From contig OY282376.1 of assembly GCA_958295845.1 (NCBI GenBank), positions 3,423,022 through 3,487,021 of the forward strand: DNA of 64,000 nucleotides. Direction: 5' to 3'. Below, one piece after another: positions 53,949 to 62,093 of this stretch. Every line of letters starts with the position of its first letter. Position 1 is the first letter of the stretch. The notes under the pieces are model-generated. The model saw only the letters and a list, made by a program, of their open reading frames with translations, did not search any database and had not been told where the DNA came from. Position numbers and translations under genes: made by a program. This DNA is from Caldilineaceae bacterium. GTDB taxonomy: Bacteria; Chloroflexota; Anaerolineae; Caldilineales; Caldilineaceae.

Positions 53949-54821
53949 ATGCAGAGTCGGATTGAATTAGTTGTGCTGGACATGGACGGCACCATATACG
54001 GCAGGCAGTTTGCCGGCGGAATCTCGCCGCGAGTGCGGCGTGCGATTGCGGCTGTTCAGGAGGCGGGGACGCCGGTGACCATTGCGACGGGGCGGATATT
54101 TGACTTTGTGCGTTCGGTTGCGCCGGAGTTGGGCATTACGTTGCCGGTGATTACGGCGCAGGGCGCGGCGATCGGCGACCCGGTCAGCGGTGAGGTGCTG
54201 TACGAGGCGTTGATACAGCCGGAGGACGCGCGCAAGGTGGCGGACTGGGCTGACGGCGAGGAACGCACGACAGTCTTCTATCTGAACGGTTCCGGCGGGC
54301 GCACGCGGATGGTGCAGAGAGCGTCAGAGTCGGAAAACCGACGGAACGGATGGGAGGGGTGGGAAGGGTGGGACGCTTCCACCTATGACCACTGGTTCGG
54401 CAGTCCCAGAGAGATGCACGGGAGCCTATTGGACGTTGTGTCCGCAACGGGGGCGCGACCGCTGAAGTTCATTACCGTTAACGACCATTTGCAGGAGCCT
54501 GATCAGACGGCGGCCCTGCAGAGGCGGTTCGGAGACGGCGTACACATGAGTCGTTCTCACCAGTACCTGGTGGAGGGGACGGCGCCAAAGGCCAACAAGG
54601 GGCACGGGCTTCTGTGGCTGACGGAGCGGCTTGGTATCGACCCTGAACGTGTTCTGGCCATCGGGGATAACGAAAACGATATCCCAATGCTGCGGGTAGC
54701 GGGTCAGGCGATTTGCATGGGCCAGGCCACTGAGGTCGTGCGGGCGGAGGCCGACTGGATCGCGCCGACGTTGGATGAGGACGGCGCGGCGGTGGCATTG
54801 GAACGGTATTTGTTTTCTTAG
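53949..54821 (+). CDS. Cof-type HAD-IIB family hydrolase
   Basis: Magnesium-dependent phosphatase of small metabolites, 290 residues. Motif I is VVLDMDGTIY (nucleophile Asp and acid Asp two residues on, about 11 and 13), motif II Thr lies in VTIATGR, motif III Lys in PKANKGHGLLWL, and motif IV is GDNENDIPML. The C2-type cap between about 85 and 215 is typical, but contains a low-complexity stretch (GWEGWEGWD near 135-143) not usual in Cof proteins. The frame also starts at GTG 53946, next to this ATG. Substrate (sugar phosphate or nucleotide) not predicted. Confidence 0.88.
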   Translation: MQSRIELVVLDMDGTIYGRQFAGGISPRVRRAIAAVQEAGTPVTIATGRIFDFVRSVAPELGITLPVITAQGAAIGDPVSGEVLYEALIQPEDARKVADWADGEERTTVFYLNGSGGRTRMVQRASESENRRNGWEGWEGWDASTYDHWFGSPREMHGSLLDVVSATGARPLKFITVNDHLQEPDQTAALQRRFGDGVHMSRSHQYLVEGTAPKANKGHGLLWLTERLGIDPERVLAIGDNENDIPMLRVAGQAICMGQATEVVRAEADWIAPTLDEDGAAVALERYLFS

Positions 54822-55185
54822 ACGGTTGGTCAGACTCTTCCTCCTGCTTGCGGTCAGTTGCAGGGATCCCCGGCGCGAACCATCCATATTCAAAGTTTGG
54901 GCTATTACTGGGTTCTTTGCTATACTCTTGGCGAATTTGCATCGAGAAGGCAGGCCAAGTGATTTCCCCCTCGCGAGTACAGCGGCTGCCGTCGAGTAAA
55001 TTGGGCGGGTCCCCCCGCCGGTGACACCCTTTCAGGCACGAGCAGCGTGAGTGCGCTCGACCAATTTTAGTCAGAGACCCTGCGGCCAGCGGGCGGTTTT
55101 CGTTACCGGAAATCGGCCGCCGCGGTTGAATTTATCTATCGTTGTAGACACCATTCACTCAAGATGCACAAGGAGAATGCACACC
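54822..55185 (+). promoter_or_regulatory. Promoter and leader of the sugar ABC operon
   Basis: 364 bp without a gene. TTGGGC (54897-54902), 18 bases, TATACT (54921-54926) is the likely promoter, starting near 54933. The leader of about 250 bases holds a GGCGGG-TCCC-CCCGCC hairpin (55004-55019), which could act as an attenuator or protein target. AGGAG at 55171-55175 serves the ATG at 55186. Confidence 0.5.
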
Positions 55186-56601
55186 ATGCAGAAGAAGCAA
55201 AGTGTAAACCGACGCCAATTCCTGCGGATGGGTTCTGCTGTAGGGGCGACTGCGTTCCTGGCTGCCTGTGCGGCGCCGGCGGCACCAGCCGCTGACAGTG
55301 GCGGAGATGGCGAGGCGATGGCTGAAACGGTCTCGCTGCGCTACCAGTCGCGTGAGCCGGAGCGGGCAGCTGGCATTGCTGAGTTGTGGAAAGAGTTTTA
55401 TCCCCAGTTCCAGGAAGCCAATCCGAATGTTGAGGTTGAATTCCTGCCTGATCCGGGCGGCGCCAACCGTCGCGAGGGGGCATTGAGCGCGATGGTTGCG
55501 GGCAACGCTCCGGACCTGACCGAGTGGTGCTGCTCCAGTTCCACGTTCTTCATGCAGAAGGGCGAGACGCTGAGTTTGCAGCCGTATATTGACAGGGATG
55601 CTGAGGAAGTCAACCTGGCCGACTACTACGAGGCCCAGTTTGATCCGTGGACTCTGGACGGTGACATTCACTTGATGCCCCGATTCACCGGCACGCAGGT
55701 GATCTACTTCAACAAGGACATGTTCGACGAGAAGGGCATTGAGTACCCTTCGCAGGAGTGGGGCGCCTGGAACTGGGAGGATTACACCAACCTTCTGCGC
55801 CAGTTTGCCGATGCCGATGCCCAGCCGCAACTCTGGGGAACCTCCAACTATGGCTTGAATGCCAACTGGCTGTCCCAGTACTGGATTCGCGGCTTCGGCG
55901 CCAACATGGTCAATCCTGAAGACAACACGCATTGCGGTTTGGATTCACCCGAGGCCTATGATGCCCTGGAGTGGATGCGCAGCATCATCCACGATGAGCC
56001 TCTGTTTGCCTACGGCGCGGACATTGGCATGGGTGTCGTTGAGCTCTTCCTGGGCCAGCGAGTCGCCCTGATGGAGATCGGCCCCTGGAACCTGGGTGTT
56101 CAGGCCGACGGCGCCACGTTCCGCTGGGACGTCGCCCCCATGCCTGACGGTCCTGCCGGCCCCACAACCCATCAGTCAGTGGATGGCACGATGGTCTGGG
56201 ACGGAACTGCGTACCCGGACGAGTCCTGGGAGTTGATGAAGTGGCTGACCAGCCCTCTGTACGGTCGCCTCTACATCACATGGGCGCAGAAGCAGCCTTC
56301 ACGCAAGAGCTTGCTGCCTGAGTATGCCTCCATTATGAGGGCGGCAAATGAGAAGTTCGAGGACATCAATCTGGATGTGTTCACTGACTCTGTTGGTCAG
56401 GATATTGGCGGACCCGAAGAGATGTTCGCCGAGGACCTGGTTTGTAAGAACCAGATCCTAACGCCGGCCTTCGACCAGGTCATGTTGCTCGGAGAAAAAC
56501 CGGTTGACCTGATCGTTGATCACGCTGATGTGGCGACCCGCTTCAATCGCGGCGAGATCAACATTGAAGATCTTGGTGCAGAACTGGATAAACTCAGCTA
56601 A
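55186..56601 (+). CDS. Carbohydrate ABC transporter substrate-binding lipoprotein, Tat-type signal
   Basis: Extracytoplasmic sugar-binding protein (SBP family 1), 471 residues. ATG 55186 is ten bases after AGGAG; ATG 55177 is too close to it. The N-terminus NRRQFLRMGSAVGATAFLAAC combines a twin-arginine motif with a lipobox (LAAC), so it is probably exported folded by Tat and lipidated. The mature part has the family's strand VEFLPDPGG, PDLTEWCCSSSTFFMQKGETL, the GTQVIYFNKDMFDEKGI segment and WELMKWLTSP. It precedes both permease genes; no ATPase gene is nearby, so a shared MsmK/UgpC-type ATPase elsewhere is likely. The ligand is unknown, probably an oligosaccharide. Confidence 0.93.
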   Translation: MQKKQSVNRRQFLRMGSAVGATAFLAACAAPAAPAADSGGDGEAMAETVSLRYQSREPERAAGIAELWKEFYPQFQEANPNVEVEFLPDPGGANRREGALSAMVAGNAPDLTEWCCSSSTFFMQKGETLSLQPYIDRDAEEVNLADYYEAQFDPWTLDGDIHLMPRFTGTQVIYFNKDMFDEKGIEYPSQEWGAWNWEDYTNLLRQFADADAQPQLWGTSNYGLNANWLSQYWIRGFGANMVNPEDNTHCGLDSPEAYDALEWMRSIIHDEPLFAYGADIGMGVVELFLGQRVALMEIGPWNLGVQADGATFRWDVAPMPDGPAGPTTHQSVDGTMVWDGTAYPDESWELMKWLTSPLYGRLYITWAQKQPSRKSLLPEYASIMRAANEKFEDINLDVFTDSVGQDIGGPEEMFAEDLVCKNQILTPAFDQVMLLGEKPVDLIVDHADVATRFNRGEINIEDLGAELDKLS

Positions 56602-56616
56602 TTCTTTGAAGAGAAC

Positions 56617-56642
56617 GGCGTGGGAGGGTCTCCTCCCACGCC
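56617..56642 (+). terminator. Perfect 11-bp stem-loop between binding protein and permease genes
   Basis: GGCGTGGGAGG-GTCT-CCTCCCACGCC, 16 bases after the stop of the binding-protein gene. It lies 110 bases ahead of the first permease gene. Such a structure after a binding-protein gene commonly slows mRNA decay or reduces read-through, giving more binding protein than permease. Confidence 0.75.
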
Positions 56643-56752
56643 TTCGTCGCTCCGAGTAACAAAGAAAACTGCATTCGTAACTGATCGCGTCGGCGAGTGG
56701 CCGGAGTACGTTCGGACCAGTATGCCGCCAGCGACGCTTAGCGGGGGTACAG

Positions 56753-57712
56753 ATGGCCAGCATAACCGAAAGCCAGGCACAACGGGGTCTTTTCTCTTGG
56801 CTAAGGCGCGACGGCAAACCACTGAGACCATCCACACGCGAGGCGTGGTACGGCTATCTGCTGGCGTCCCCGTGGATCATCGGATTCATCGTCTTTACTG
56901 TTGGACCGATGCTGGCTTCTCTTATCATCGGCTTGTACCGCACCGACTTTCTGACCGAGACCACATTCGTCGGCCTGAGATGGTACCAGAATACTCTGAG
57001 CGACAGTCTCGTCCGCAAGGCGCTGATCAACACTGCCATCTTCAGTTTTACGGTGGTGCCGATTAACACCGTGCTCGCGCTACTTATCGCCGTGATGCTC
57101 AATCAGGGCATCCGTCTGCAGAGCTTCTGGCGCACCGTCTACTACCTCCCCTCGGTCGTGTCCGGCGTGGCAGTATCGCTGTTGTGGAAATGGCTCTACC
57201 AGCCTGATATCGGCTTGCTGAATTCGATCCTCGGCCCTCTTCTGCGTCCTTTCGACATCGACCCACCGCGCTGGATTTTCAGCACCGAGTGGGCGCTGCC
57301 GTCACTCATCATCATGGCATTCTGGGGGGCAGGCGGCGCAATGCTGATCTATCTGGCCGGTCTGCGAGGGATCCCGACTTCCCTCTATGAAGCCGCCGAA
57401 ATCGATGGCGCCACTTCTTTCCGCCGCTTCTTCGCGGTCACGCTGCCGTTGCTCACGCCGACGATCTTCTTCAACGTTGTTCTCAATATCATCGGCTCCT
57501 GGCAGGTCTTTACGCAGGCCATGGTCATGACCCGCGGCGGCCCCAACAACGCCACTCTCACTATGGTCTTGCACATTTACAATACCGGCTTTCAGAACTT
57601 CTATTTCGGCTACGCCTCTGCCCAGGCCTGGTTCCTATTTATCATTGTTCTTGGTTTCGTCGTTCTCGCCTTGCGGAGCGCGTCTTCCTGGGTGCATTAC
57701 GAGCGGGTCTAG
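56753..57712 (+). CDS. Sugar ABC transporter permease (MalF/UgpA-like)
   Basis: 319 residues, six membrane helices after a 45-residue cytoplasmic tail (first helix YLLASPWIIGFIVFTVGPMLA). The EAA loop for ATPase docking is YEAAEIDGATSFRRFFAVTLPLLTP near 214-238. The pattern AFWGAGGAMLIYLAGLRGIPTSL just before it is typical of MalF/UgpA. Begins at ATG with GGGGG upstream, after the stem-loop. 38 bp before its partner. Confidence 0.92.
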   Translation: MASITESQAQRGLFSWLRRDGKPLRPSTREAWYGYLLASPWIIGFIVFTVGPMLASLIIGLYRTDFLTETTFVGLRWYQNTLSDSLVRKALINTAIFSFTVVPINTVLALLIAVMLNQGIRLQSFWRTVYYLPSVVSGVAVSLLWKWLYQPDIGLLNSILGPLLRPFDIDPPRWIFSTEWALPSLIIMAFWGAGGAMLIYLAGLRGIPTSLYEAAEIDGATSFRRFFAVTLPLLTPTIFFNVVLNIIGSWQVFTQAMVMTRGGPNNATLTMVLHIYNTGFQNFYFGYASAQAWFLFIIVLGFVVLALRSASSWVHYERV

Positions 57713-57750
57713 GCAGCGAATTCGGTTTCTAAGAGGCAGGAGCAACTTGT

Positions 57751-58638
57751 ATGGCAACCACGGTCCAAACGGGAACAGCTGTTCACCAAGCCGAGCAGTA
57801 TGGCAACAGCAAAGTCGCCGAAACGCTCTATCGCCTTCTCCTCTACGGCGCAGTCGTTCTGGGTGGCATAGTCTTCGCTATCCCTTTCTACTGGATGTTA
57901 CGCACCTCGGTAATGCCGACAACGCAGGTCTATCTCTTCCCGCCTGAGTGGTGGCCTGAGAGATTTGAATGGCACCATTTCAAGACGCCGTTTGCCGTCT
58001 TTCCTTTCGCCAAGTTCTTCTTAAATAGCACATTTATTGCTGCTGGCAGCGCGATAGGCGCAGCCCTCTCTTCCTCGGTGGTCGGTTTCAGCTTCGCCCG
58101 TCTACGATTTCCTCTTCGAGATGTGATGTTTGTCGTGGTGCTTGCGACCATGATCTTGCCCGAGCACGTGCGGCTGGTGCCCACCTACCTGCTCTTTGTC
58201 GAGCTAGACTGGATCGGCACATACCGTCCCCTCATCATTCCGAATTGGTTTGCGCCCGCCTTCTATGTGTTTCTGATGCGCCAGTTCTTTATGACGATTC
58301 CGAGAGAGTTGGATGATTCAGCCATGATCGACGGCTGCAATCCTATCGGACTATTCTGGCGCATCCACCTGCCTTTGAGTTTGCCTGCGTTGGGCGTTGT
58401 CCTTATCTTCATGGTCACTGCCCAGTGGAACGACTTCCTCTATCCGCTCATTTACATTCAGGGTGTGCCCAACTACACGGTTGCTCTAGGCCTGCGCCTG
58501 TTTGAGGGCCATATGACGAACAATATGCAGGCGCTGATGGCGGCTTCGATTCTCGGTGTTCTGCCGACGATCATTCTCTTCTTCTTTGCCCAGCGCTACT
58601 TTGTCCAGGGGATCGTCGTCTCAGGCGTTAAGGGGTAA
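57751..58638 (+). CDS. Sugar ABC transporter permease (MalG/UgpE-like)
   Basis: 295 residues, six helices. The second permease has the MalG-type first helix (LLLYGAVVLGGIVFAIPFYWML), the NSTFIAAGSAIGAALSSSVVGFSFARLRF segment near 92-120 and the EAA-like loop DDSAMIDGCNPIGLFWRIHLPLSLPALG near 190-217. ATG follows AGGAG at eight bases. Stop is 81 bp before the PhyH-family gene, which may be on the same transcript. Confidence 0.92.
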   Translation: MATTVQTGTAVHQAEQYGNSKVAETLYRLLLYGAVVLGGIVFAIPFYWMLRTSVMPTTQVYLFPPEWWPERFEWHHFKTPFAVFPFAKFFLNSTFIAAGSAIGAALSSSVVGFSFARLRFPLRDVMFVVVLATMILPEHVRLVPTYLLFVELDWIGTYRPLIIPNWFAPAFYVFLMRQFFMTIPRELDDSAMIDGCNPIGLFWRIHLPLSLPALGVVLIFMVTAQWNDFLYPLIYIQGVPNYTVALGLRLFEGHMTNNMQALMAASILGVLPTIILFFFAQRYFVQGIVVSGVKG

Positions 58639-58719
58639 TTCTCAGTCTTTGCTCCCGGCCGCCGATGCCTTATCCGGCCACCCATATCTGGCCCCCGCCA
58701 GAACGAGAGGTATAGCACA

Positions 58720-59610
58720 TTGCGTTCCAAAGAAGAGCTAAAGCAACTCGATTACCTTTTCGACCTGCAAGGCTATCTCGTCCTCAAAGACGCTATCTCC
58801 AAAGATGACCTTGCGGAAATGAACAGCTGGGTGGACGACAACTGGGCCCACGTTGAAGACCCGCCGATCCTGGGCGAAGCGCAGCTCAGTGTCAATCCGG
58901 ATCCGGAATACTGGATTGGGAATGTCGAGATCCACAGCTACGGCCAGGACGACGGCGTGAACTTTCAGAATATCGTCGAGGGCGGGGCCGTCTTCGAGAG
59001 TCTTATCGACCACCCCTCCTGGTACCCACTTGCGGCGCGCTATATCAATGAAGTCAATGGCGTCTCGATTCACGAGAATCTGCTCAATATTCGCGGGCCG
59101 GGAGGCTTCCTCTATATTCACTGCGGAGGCCATACACCCCTCTTCTACCTGACATTCCGCCAGCACAACACGGGGGAGTGGATGGTAGGACAGATCAACG
59201 TCCTGATGGCCCTCGAAGACATCGGCCCCGGTGACGGCCCTACGGTCCTGGTGCCCGGCAGCCACAAATCGACCGAAGTTCATCCGCGGTTGGAGTTGGA
59301 TGGCAAAGGCATTGTTGCCGCCCACTTTGAGCGAGAGGCGGCCGGCACCGCCCTCGGCATGAAGGAAATCTACCTGGAGGCTGGCGACGTGGTCTTCTTC
59401 ACCGACGCCATCACCCACGGCTCAGCCGAGCGCACCAATCCGGGATTCCGGCGCTCGGTTATTTTCCGCTATTCGCCCCGCTACTTGCGCACGCGTTTCA
59501 ACTACCAGTTGTCGGCAGAACTCGCCGCTCGTCTGACCCCAGAGCGGCGTGAGATACTCGAGCCAGTTGCGCCGCGCGGCAGGATGCTTGCGCCGGTGGG
59601 CAGTGTCTAA
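58720..59610 (+). CDS. PhyH (phytanoyl-CoA dioxygenase) family protein with HxG motif
   Basis: Non-heme iron, 2-oxoglutarate-type oxygenase fold, 296 residues. The proximal iron motif, His-x-Asp in most members, reads His134-Cys-Gly136 (LYIHCGGHTP), so the carboxylate ligand is replaced by Gly; a second His follows at 138. The distal His233 (DAITHGSAE) and the Arg pair at 244-245 for 2-oxoglutarate are in place, as is GDGPTVLVPGSHKS. HxG/HxA is known in iron halogenases of this fold, but may also mark a large PhyH subgroup with another ligand. The start is TTG; no ATG or GTG fits. It follows the sugar transporter genes and precedes a radical SAM gene by 42 bp. Confidence 0.85.
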   Translation: MRSKEELKQLDYLFDLQGYLVLKDAISKDDLAEMNSWVDDNWAHVEDPPILGEAQLSVNPDPEYWIGNVEIHSYGQDDGVNFQNIVEGGAVFESLIDHPSWYPLAARYINEVNGVSIHENLLNIRGPGGFLYIHCGGHTPLFYLTFRQHNTGEWMVGQINVLMALEDIGPGDGPTVLVPGSHKSTEVHPRLELDGKGIVAAHFEREAAGTALGMKEIYLEAGDVVFFTDAITHGSAERTNPGFRRSVIFRYSPRYLRTRFNYQLSAELAARLTPERREILEPVAPRGRMLAPVGSV

Positions 59611-59652
59611 CTGCCATGGCGCTGCCAGCCGCAGCGCCCGGCGGTTTGCGCT

Positions 59653-61149
59653 ATGGATATCCTCTACGTTCACCCGGCCAAACAGGAAGTCGATGCTCGG
59701 TACGACAAATTCCGTTCCAGCCCGCCTTACCCCTTCATTCCGGTGGGGGTCGTCGGCTTCGTCAACATGCTTCGGGCGGAAGGCTATCAGGTCCGCGGCC
59801 TGAACCTGCCGGTTGAGCTGCTGCAACGTCCCACTTTCAGCCTGAGCCAGTGGCTGCGCAGCCAGCGCATTCAACCGAAACTCGTGCTGATCGATCTTCA
59901 CTGGTACGAGCACTCATTCGGCGCCCTCTCAGTTGCCCAAGCAGTCAAAGAGACCCTTTCCGACGCGGTTGTGGTGATCGGCGGCCTGACCACTTCCTAC
60001 TACGGCGAGGAGATTCTGGCCGACTTTCCTTATGTTGACTACGCGGTACGCGGCGACGCGGAGGAGCCGTTGCGACAGCTGGCGGCGCAGGTGGTGGGAA
60101 AAGGGTCCTCGCAGGTCGGCGACATACCGAATCTGATTCGCCGCCCTGGCAGCGGCCCGAAAGCCGAGCAGAATCTTGGCTTCTATTTTGCTGACTCCGC
60201 AATGTTGGACAGCCTCGACTTTGTGTCGATGGACTGGCTCTCCAATCAGCGGGCGTACGCCGGGCTCCAATACTCGGGCGCCGGGCTGGTGACACTGGAG
60301 AAACCGAAGTTTTTCAGCCACTGGCTCACGGTTGGGCGGGGCTGCGTATTTGATTGCATCTACTGCGGGGGCGGAAAGGAGTCGCACAGCGAACTTGCCG
60401 GCCGCAATGGCTATGTGATGCGGTCGCCGGAGGGCGTGGTGGAGGATGTGGCGCGCCTGGCGAAGGAGGGATTTCAGCAGGTCAATCTTTCGTTGGATAT
60501 CGCCACCTACCCGGCCAAATGGTGGCGGGCCTTTTTCAAGCAGCTGCGGGACAGAGAAATACGTATCGGCATCTACAATGAGTTCTTCCAGCTTCCTTCG
60601 AATGACTTTATCGACGAGATGTGCAGAACGGCCGACCTTGCGCACACTGAAGTGGCGATTTCGCCCCTGTCGGGTGACGAGGAGGTTCGGCGGACTAATG
60701 GGAAGTACTATACGAATGAACGCTTCCTGAGGATGCTGGAAACGCTCAAGAAGTATGAAGTGCCAATCTTTATCTATTTCAGCTTGAATTTGCCGGGCGA
60801 GACGCCACAGACGTTTAAGAAGACGCTGCAGCTGGCCGACCAGATAGGCAAGACCTACCCGCATGATCTGTTGCGCATGCTTAACCCGTGTCACACGCTG
60901 GACCCGATGTCACCGATGAGCCGTCGGCCTGACAGTTTCGGCATGAACGTGCAGTTTAATACTTTCCGAGACTACTATGACTACTGTAAGGGGACCGGAT
61001 GGGAGCCGCGGCGGGTGGTGAGAGGCCAGCACCGGGGATTCGAGATGGCGAGCAGGCCGACGCGTATTATCGAACAGATGGCGCAGATCTGGGATGTTTT
61101 CGCGCAGGCGCAGCAGTTTCGGTGCTTTCCCGTGCCGCGGGGATGGTGA
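59653..61149 (+). CDS. B12-binding domain/radical SAM protein
   Basis: 498 residues. The N-terminal part (about 1-150) is a cobalamin-binding Rossmann-like domain: DILYVHP, VGFVNMLRAEGYQVRGLNL, VLIDLHWYEHSFGALSVAQ, VVIGGLTTSYYGEEIL and VDYAVRGDAEEPLRQL, as in B12-dependent class-B radical SAM enzymes. The iron-sulfur motif CxxxCxxC is Cys231, Cys235 and Cys238 (CVFDCIYC), with the GGGKESHSE loop after it. Later segments (VNLSLDIATYPAKWWRAFF, EVAISPLSGDEEVRRTNGK, FSLNLPGET) complete the barrel. It might methylate or rearrange a carbon centre. No ribosome site is clear before the ATG. Pairing with the PhyH gene suggests a small biosynthetic or tailoring step. Confidence 0.88.
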   Translation: MDILYVHPAKQEVDARYDKFRSSPPYPFIPVGVVGFVNMLRAEGYQVRGLNLPVELLQRPTFSLSQWLRSQRIQPKLVLIDLHWYEHSFGALSVAQAVKETLSDAVVVIGGLTTSYYGEEILADFPYVDYAVRGDAEEPLRQLAAQVVGKGSSQVGDIPNLIRRPGSGPKAEQNLGFYFADSAMLDSLDFVSMDWLSNQRAYAGLQYSGAGLVTLEKPKFFSHWLTVGRGCVFDCIYCGGGKESHSELAGRNGYVMRSPEGVVEDVARLAKEGFQQVNLSLDIATYPAKWWRAFFKQLRDREIRIGIYNEFFQLPSNDFIDEMCRTADLAHTEVAISPLSGDEEVRRTNGKYYTNERFLRMLETLKKYEVPIFIYFSLNLPGETPQTFKKTLQLADQIGKTYPHDLLRMLNPCHTLDPMSPMSRRPDSFGMNVQFNTFRDYYDYCKGTGWEPRRVVRGQHRGFEMASRPTRIIEQMAQIWDVFAQAQQFRCFPVPRGW

Positions 61150-61152
61150 GAA

Positions 61153-61200
61153 TGTGTTCCGGCAGCTATGTGTTCCGGCAGCTATGTGTTCAGGCGGCTA
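61153..61200. repeat. 16-bp tandem repeat x3 after the radical SAM gene
   Basis: TGTGTTCCGGCAGCTA occurs twice perfectly (61153-61168, 61169-61184) and a third time with two changes (61185-61200). It begins 3 bases after the radical SAM stop codon. The period is not a multiple of three, so it is not coding. Confidence 0.85.
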
Positions 61201-61348
61201 TTCGCTCGGCGGGCCTTCGGCCGGTGACAACCTGGTGGCGCGCAAAGTTTATCGGCATTTCCTGAGAGTCAATATCGAATTCGGCAAGAGTAACATGGCA
61301 ACTTCGACTCGGGGAAAATGACCTCGTATTTTTTTCGCCGTTGAATCG

Positions 61349-61362
61349 ACTGACCGGTCAGT
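61349..61362. promoter_or_regulatory. Perfect 14-bp palindrome, likely TetR operator
   Basis: ACTGACCGGTCAGT lies about 30 bases before the TetR gene. A promoter can be drawn around it (TTGAAT 61341-61346, 17 bases, TACCAG 61364-61369), which would place the palindrome in the spacer, the usual site for auto-repression. Confidence 0.75.
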
Positions 61363-61390
61363 TTACCAGAACAGTCACGTGGTGAATGTG

Positions 61391-62020
61391 ATGAGTGAAA
61401 AGACAGTCCGAAGTCCTGAATCGACCAAAGAGCGCATACTGGACGCGGCTTTGAGCGTCTTCAGCCACAAGGGATATCATGATACGCGCCTGGACGAGAT
61501 TGTGGCCGAGTCCGACACGTCGAAGGGCTCGATCTATTTCCACTTTCCCAACAAGGAGCGGCTGTTTCTGGCGCTGGTGGAGAAGTTCGCCGACCTGGTC
61601 GAACGGCGGGTTACGGAGGCGATCGAGGAGCAGACGAGCCCGATGGCCAAAGTCGAGGCGGCGCTGGAGGCATGCCTGGAGGCATTTGGCCGTTACCGGC
61701 GTCCGGCGAAGGTGATGCTGGTACAGGCCACGGGTCTGGGGACGGTATTTGAGGAGAAAAGGCTTGAGATTAATGAGCGGTTCGCGCGGCTGATCCGCAT
61801 TTATTTGGATGAGGCCGTCGCGGCCGGTGAGATCGAGGCGGTGGACACCGATGTGATCGCGTATGCTTGGTTGGGCAGCATCTATCATTTGACGATACGC
61901 TGGGTATACAGCGGTGAACCGGAGCCTGCTCGGATTGTCAACACGTTGGTGCCGATGCTGCTGCGGAGCGTGAATTACGATAGCGTGAACTACAGTAGCG
62001 TGAACCACAACAAGGACTGA
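61391..62020 (+). CDS. TetR/AcrR family transcriptional regulator
   Basis: Repressor of about 209 residues with the standard N-terminal HTH: RILDAALSVFSHKGYHDTRLDEIVAESDTSKGSIYFHFPNKERLFLALV (near 14-62). The C-terminal helical ligand domain is that of the TetR_C family. ATG at 61391 is preceded by GGTGA; the frame also begins at GTG 61379. The last 15 codons are built of a near-repeat (NYDSVNYSSVNHN), a low-complexity tail. It likely binds the palindrome 29 bases upstream and could also control menF/menD, 74 bp downstream on the same strand, or the genes upstream. Confidence 0.88.
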   Translation: MSEKTVRSPESTKERILDAALSVFSHKGYHDTRLDEIVAESDTSKGSIYFHFPNKERLFLALVEKFADLVERRVTEAIEEQTSPMAKVEAALEACLEAFGRYRRPAKVMLVQATGLGTVFEEKRLEINERFARLIRIYLDEAVAAGEIEAVDTDVIAYAWLGSIYHLTIRWVYSGEPEPARIVNTLVPMLLRSVNYDSVNYSSVNHNKD

Positions 62021-62093
62021 ACGGTCCGAAATGCGCGTCTGGATTGGCGTGATCTGGCTGCAGAGCGAGGGCAAATAGGCGGGTTGAGATAGG

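Noticed and set aside
59929..60894. 321-residue minus-strand frame opposite the radical SAM gene
   Set aside because: Antisense to a protein with cobalamin domain and CxxxCxxC; composition typical of shadow frames.
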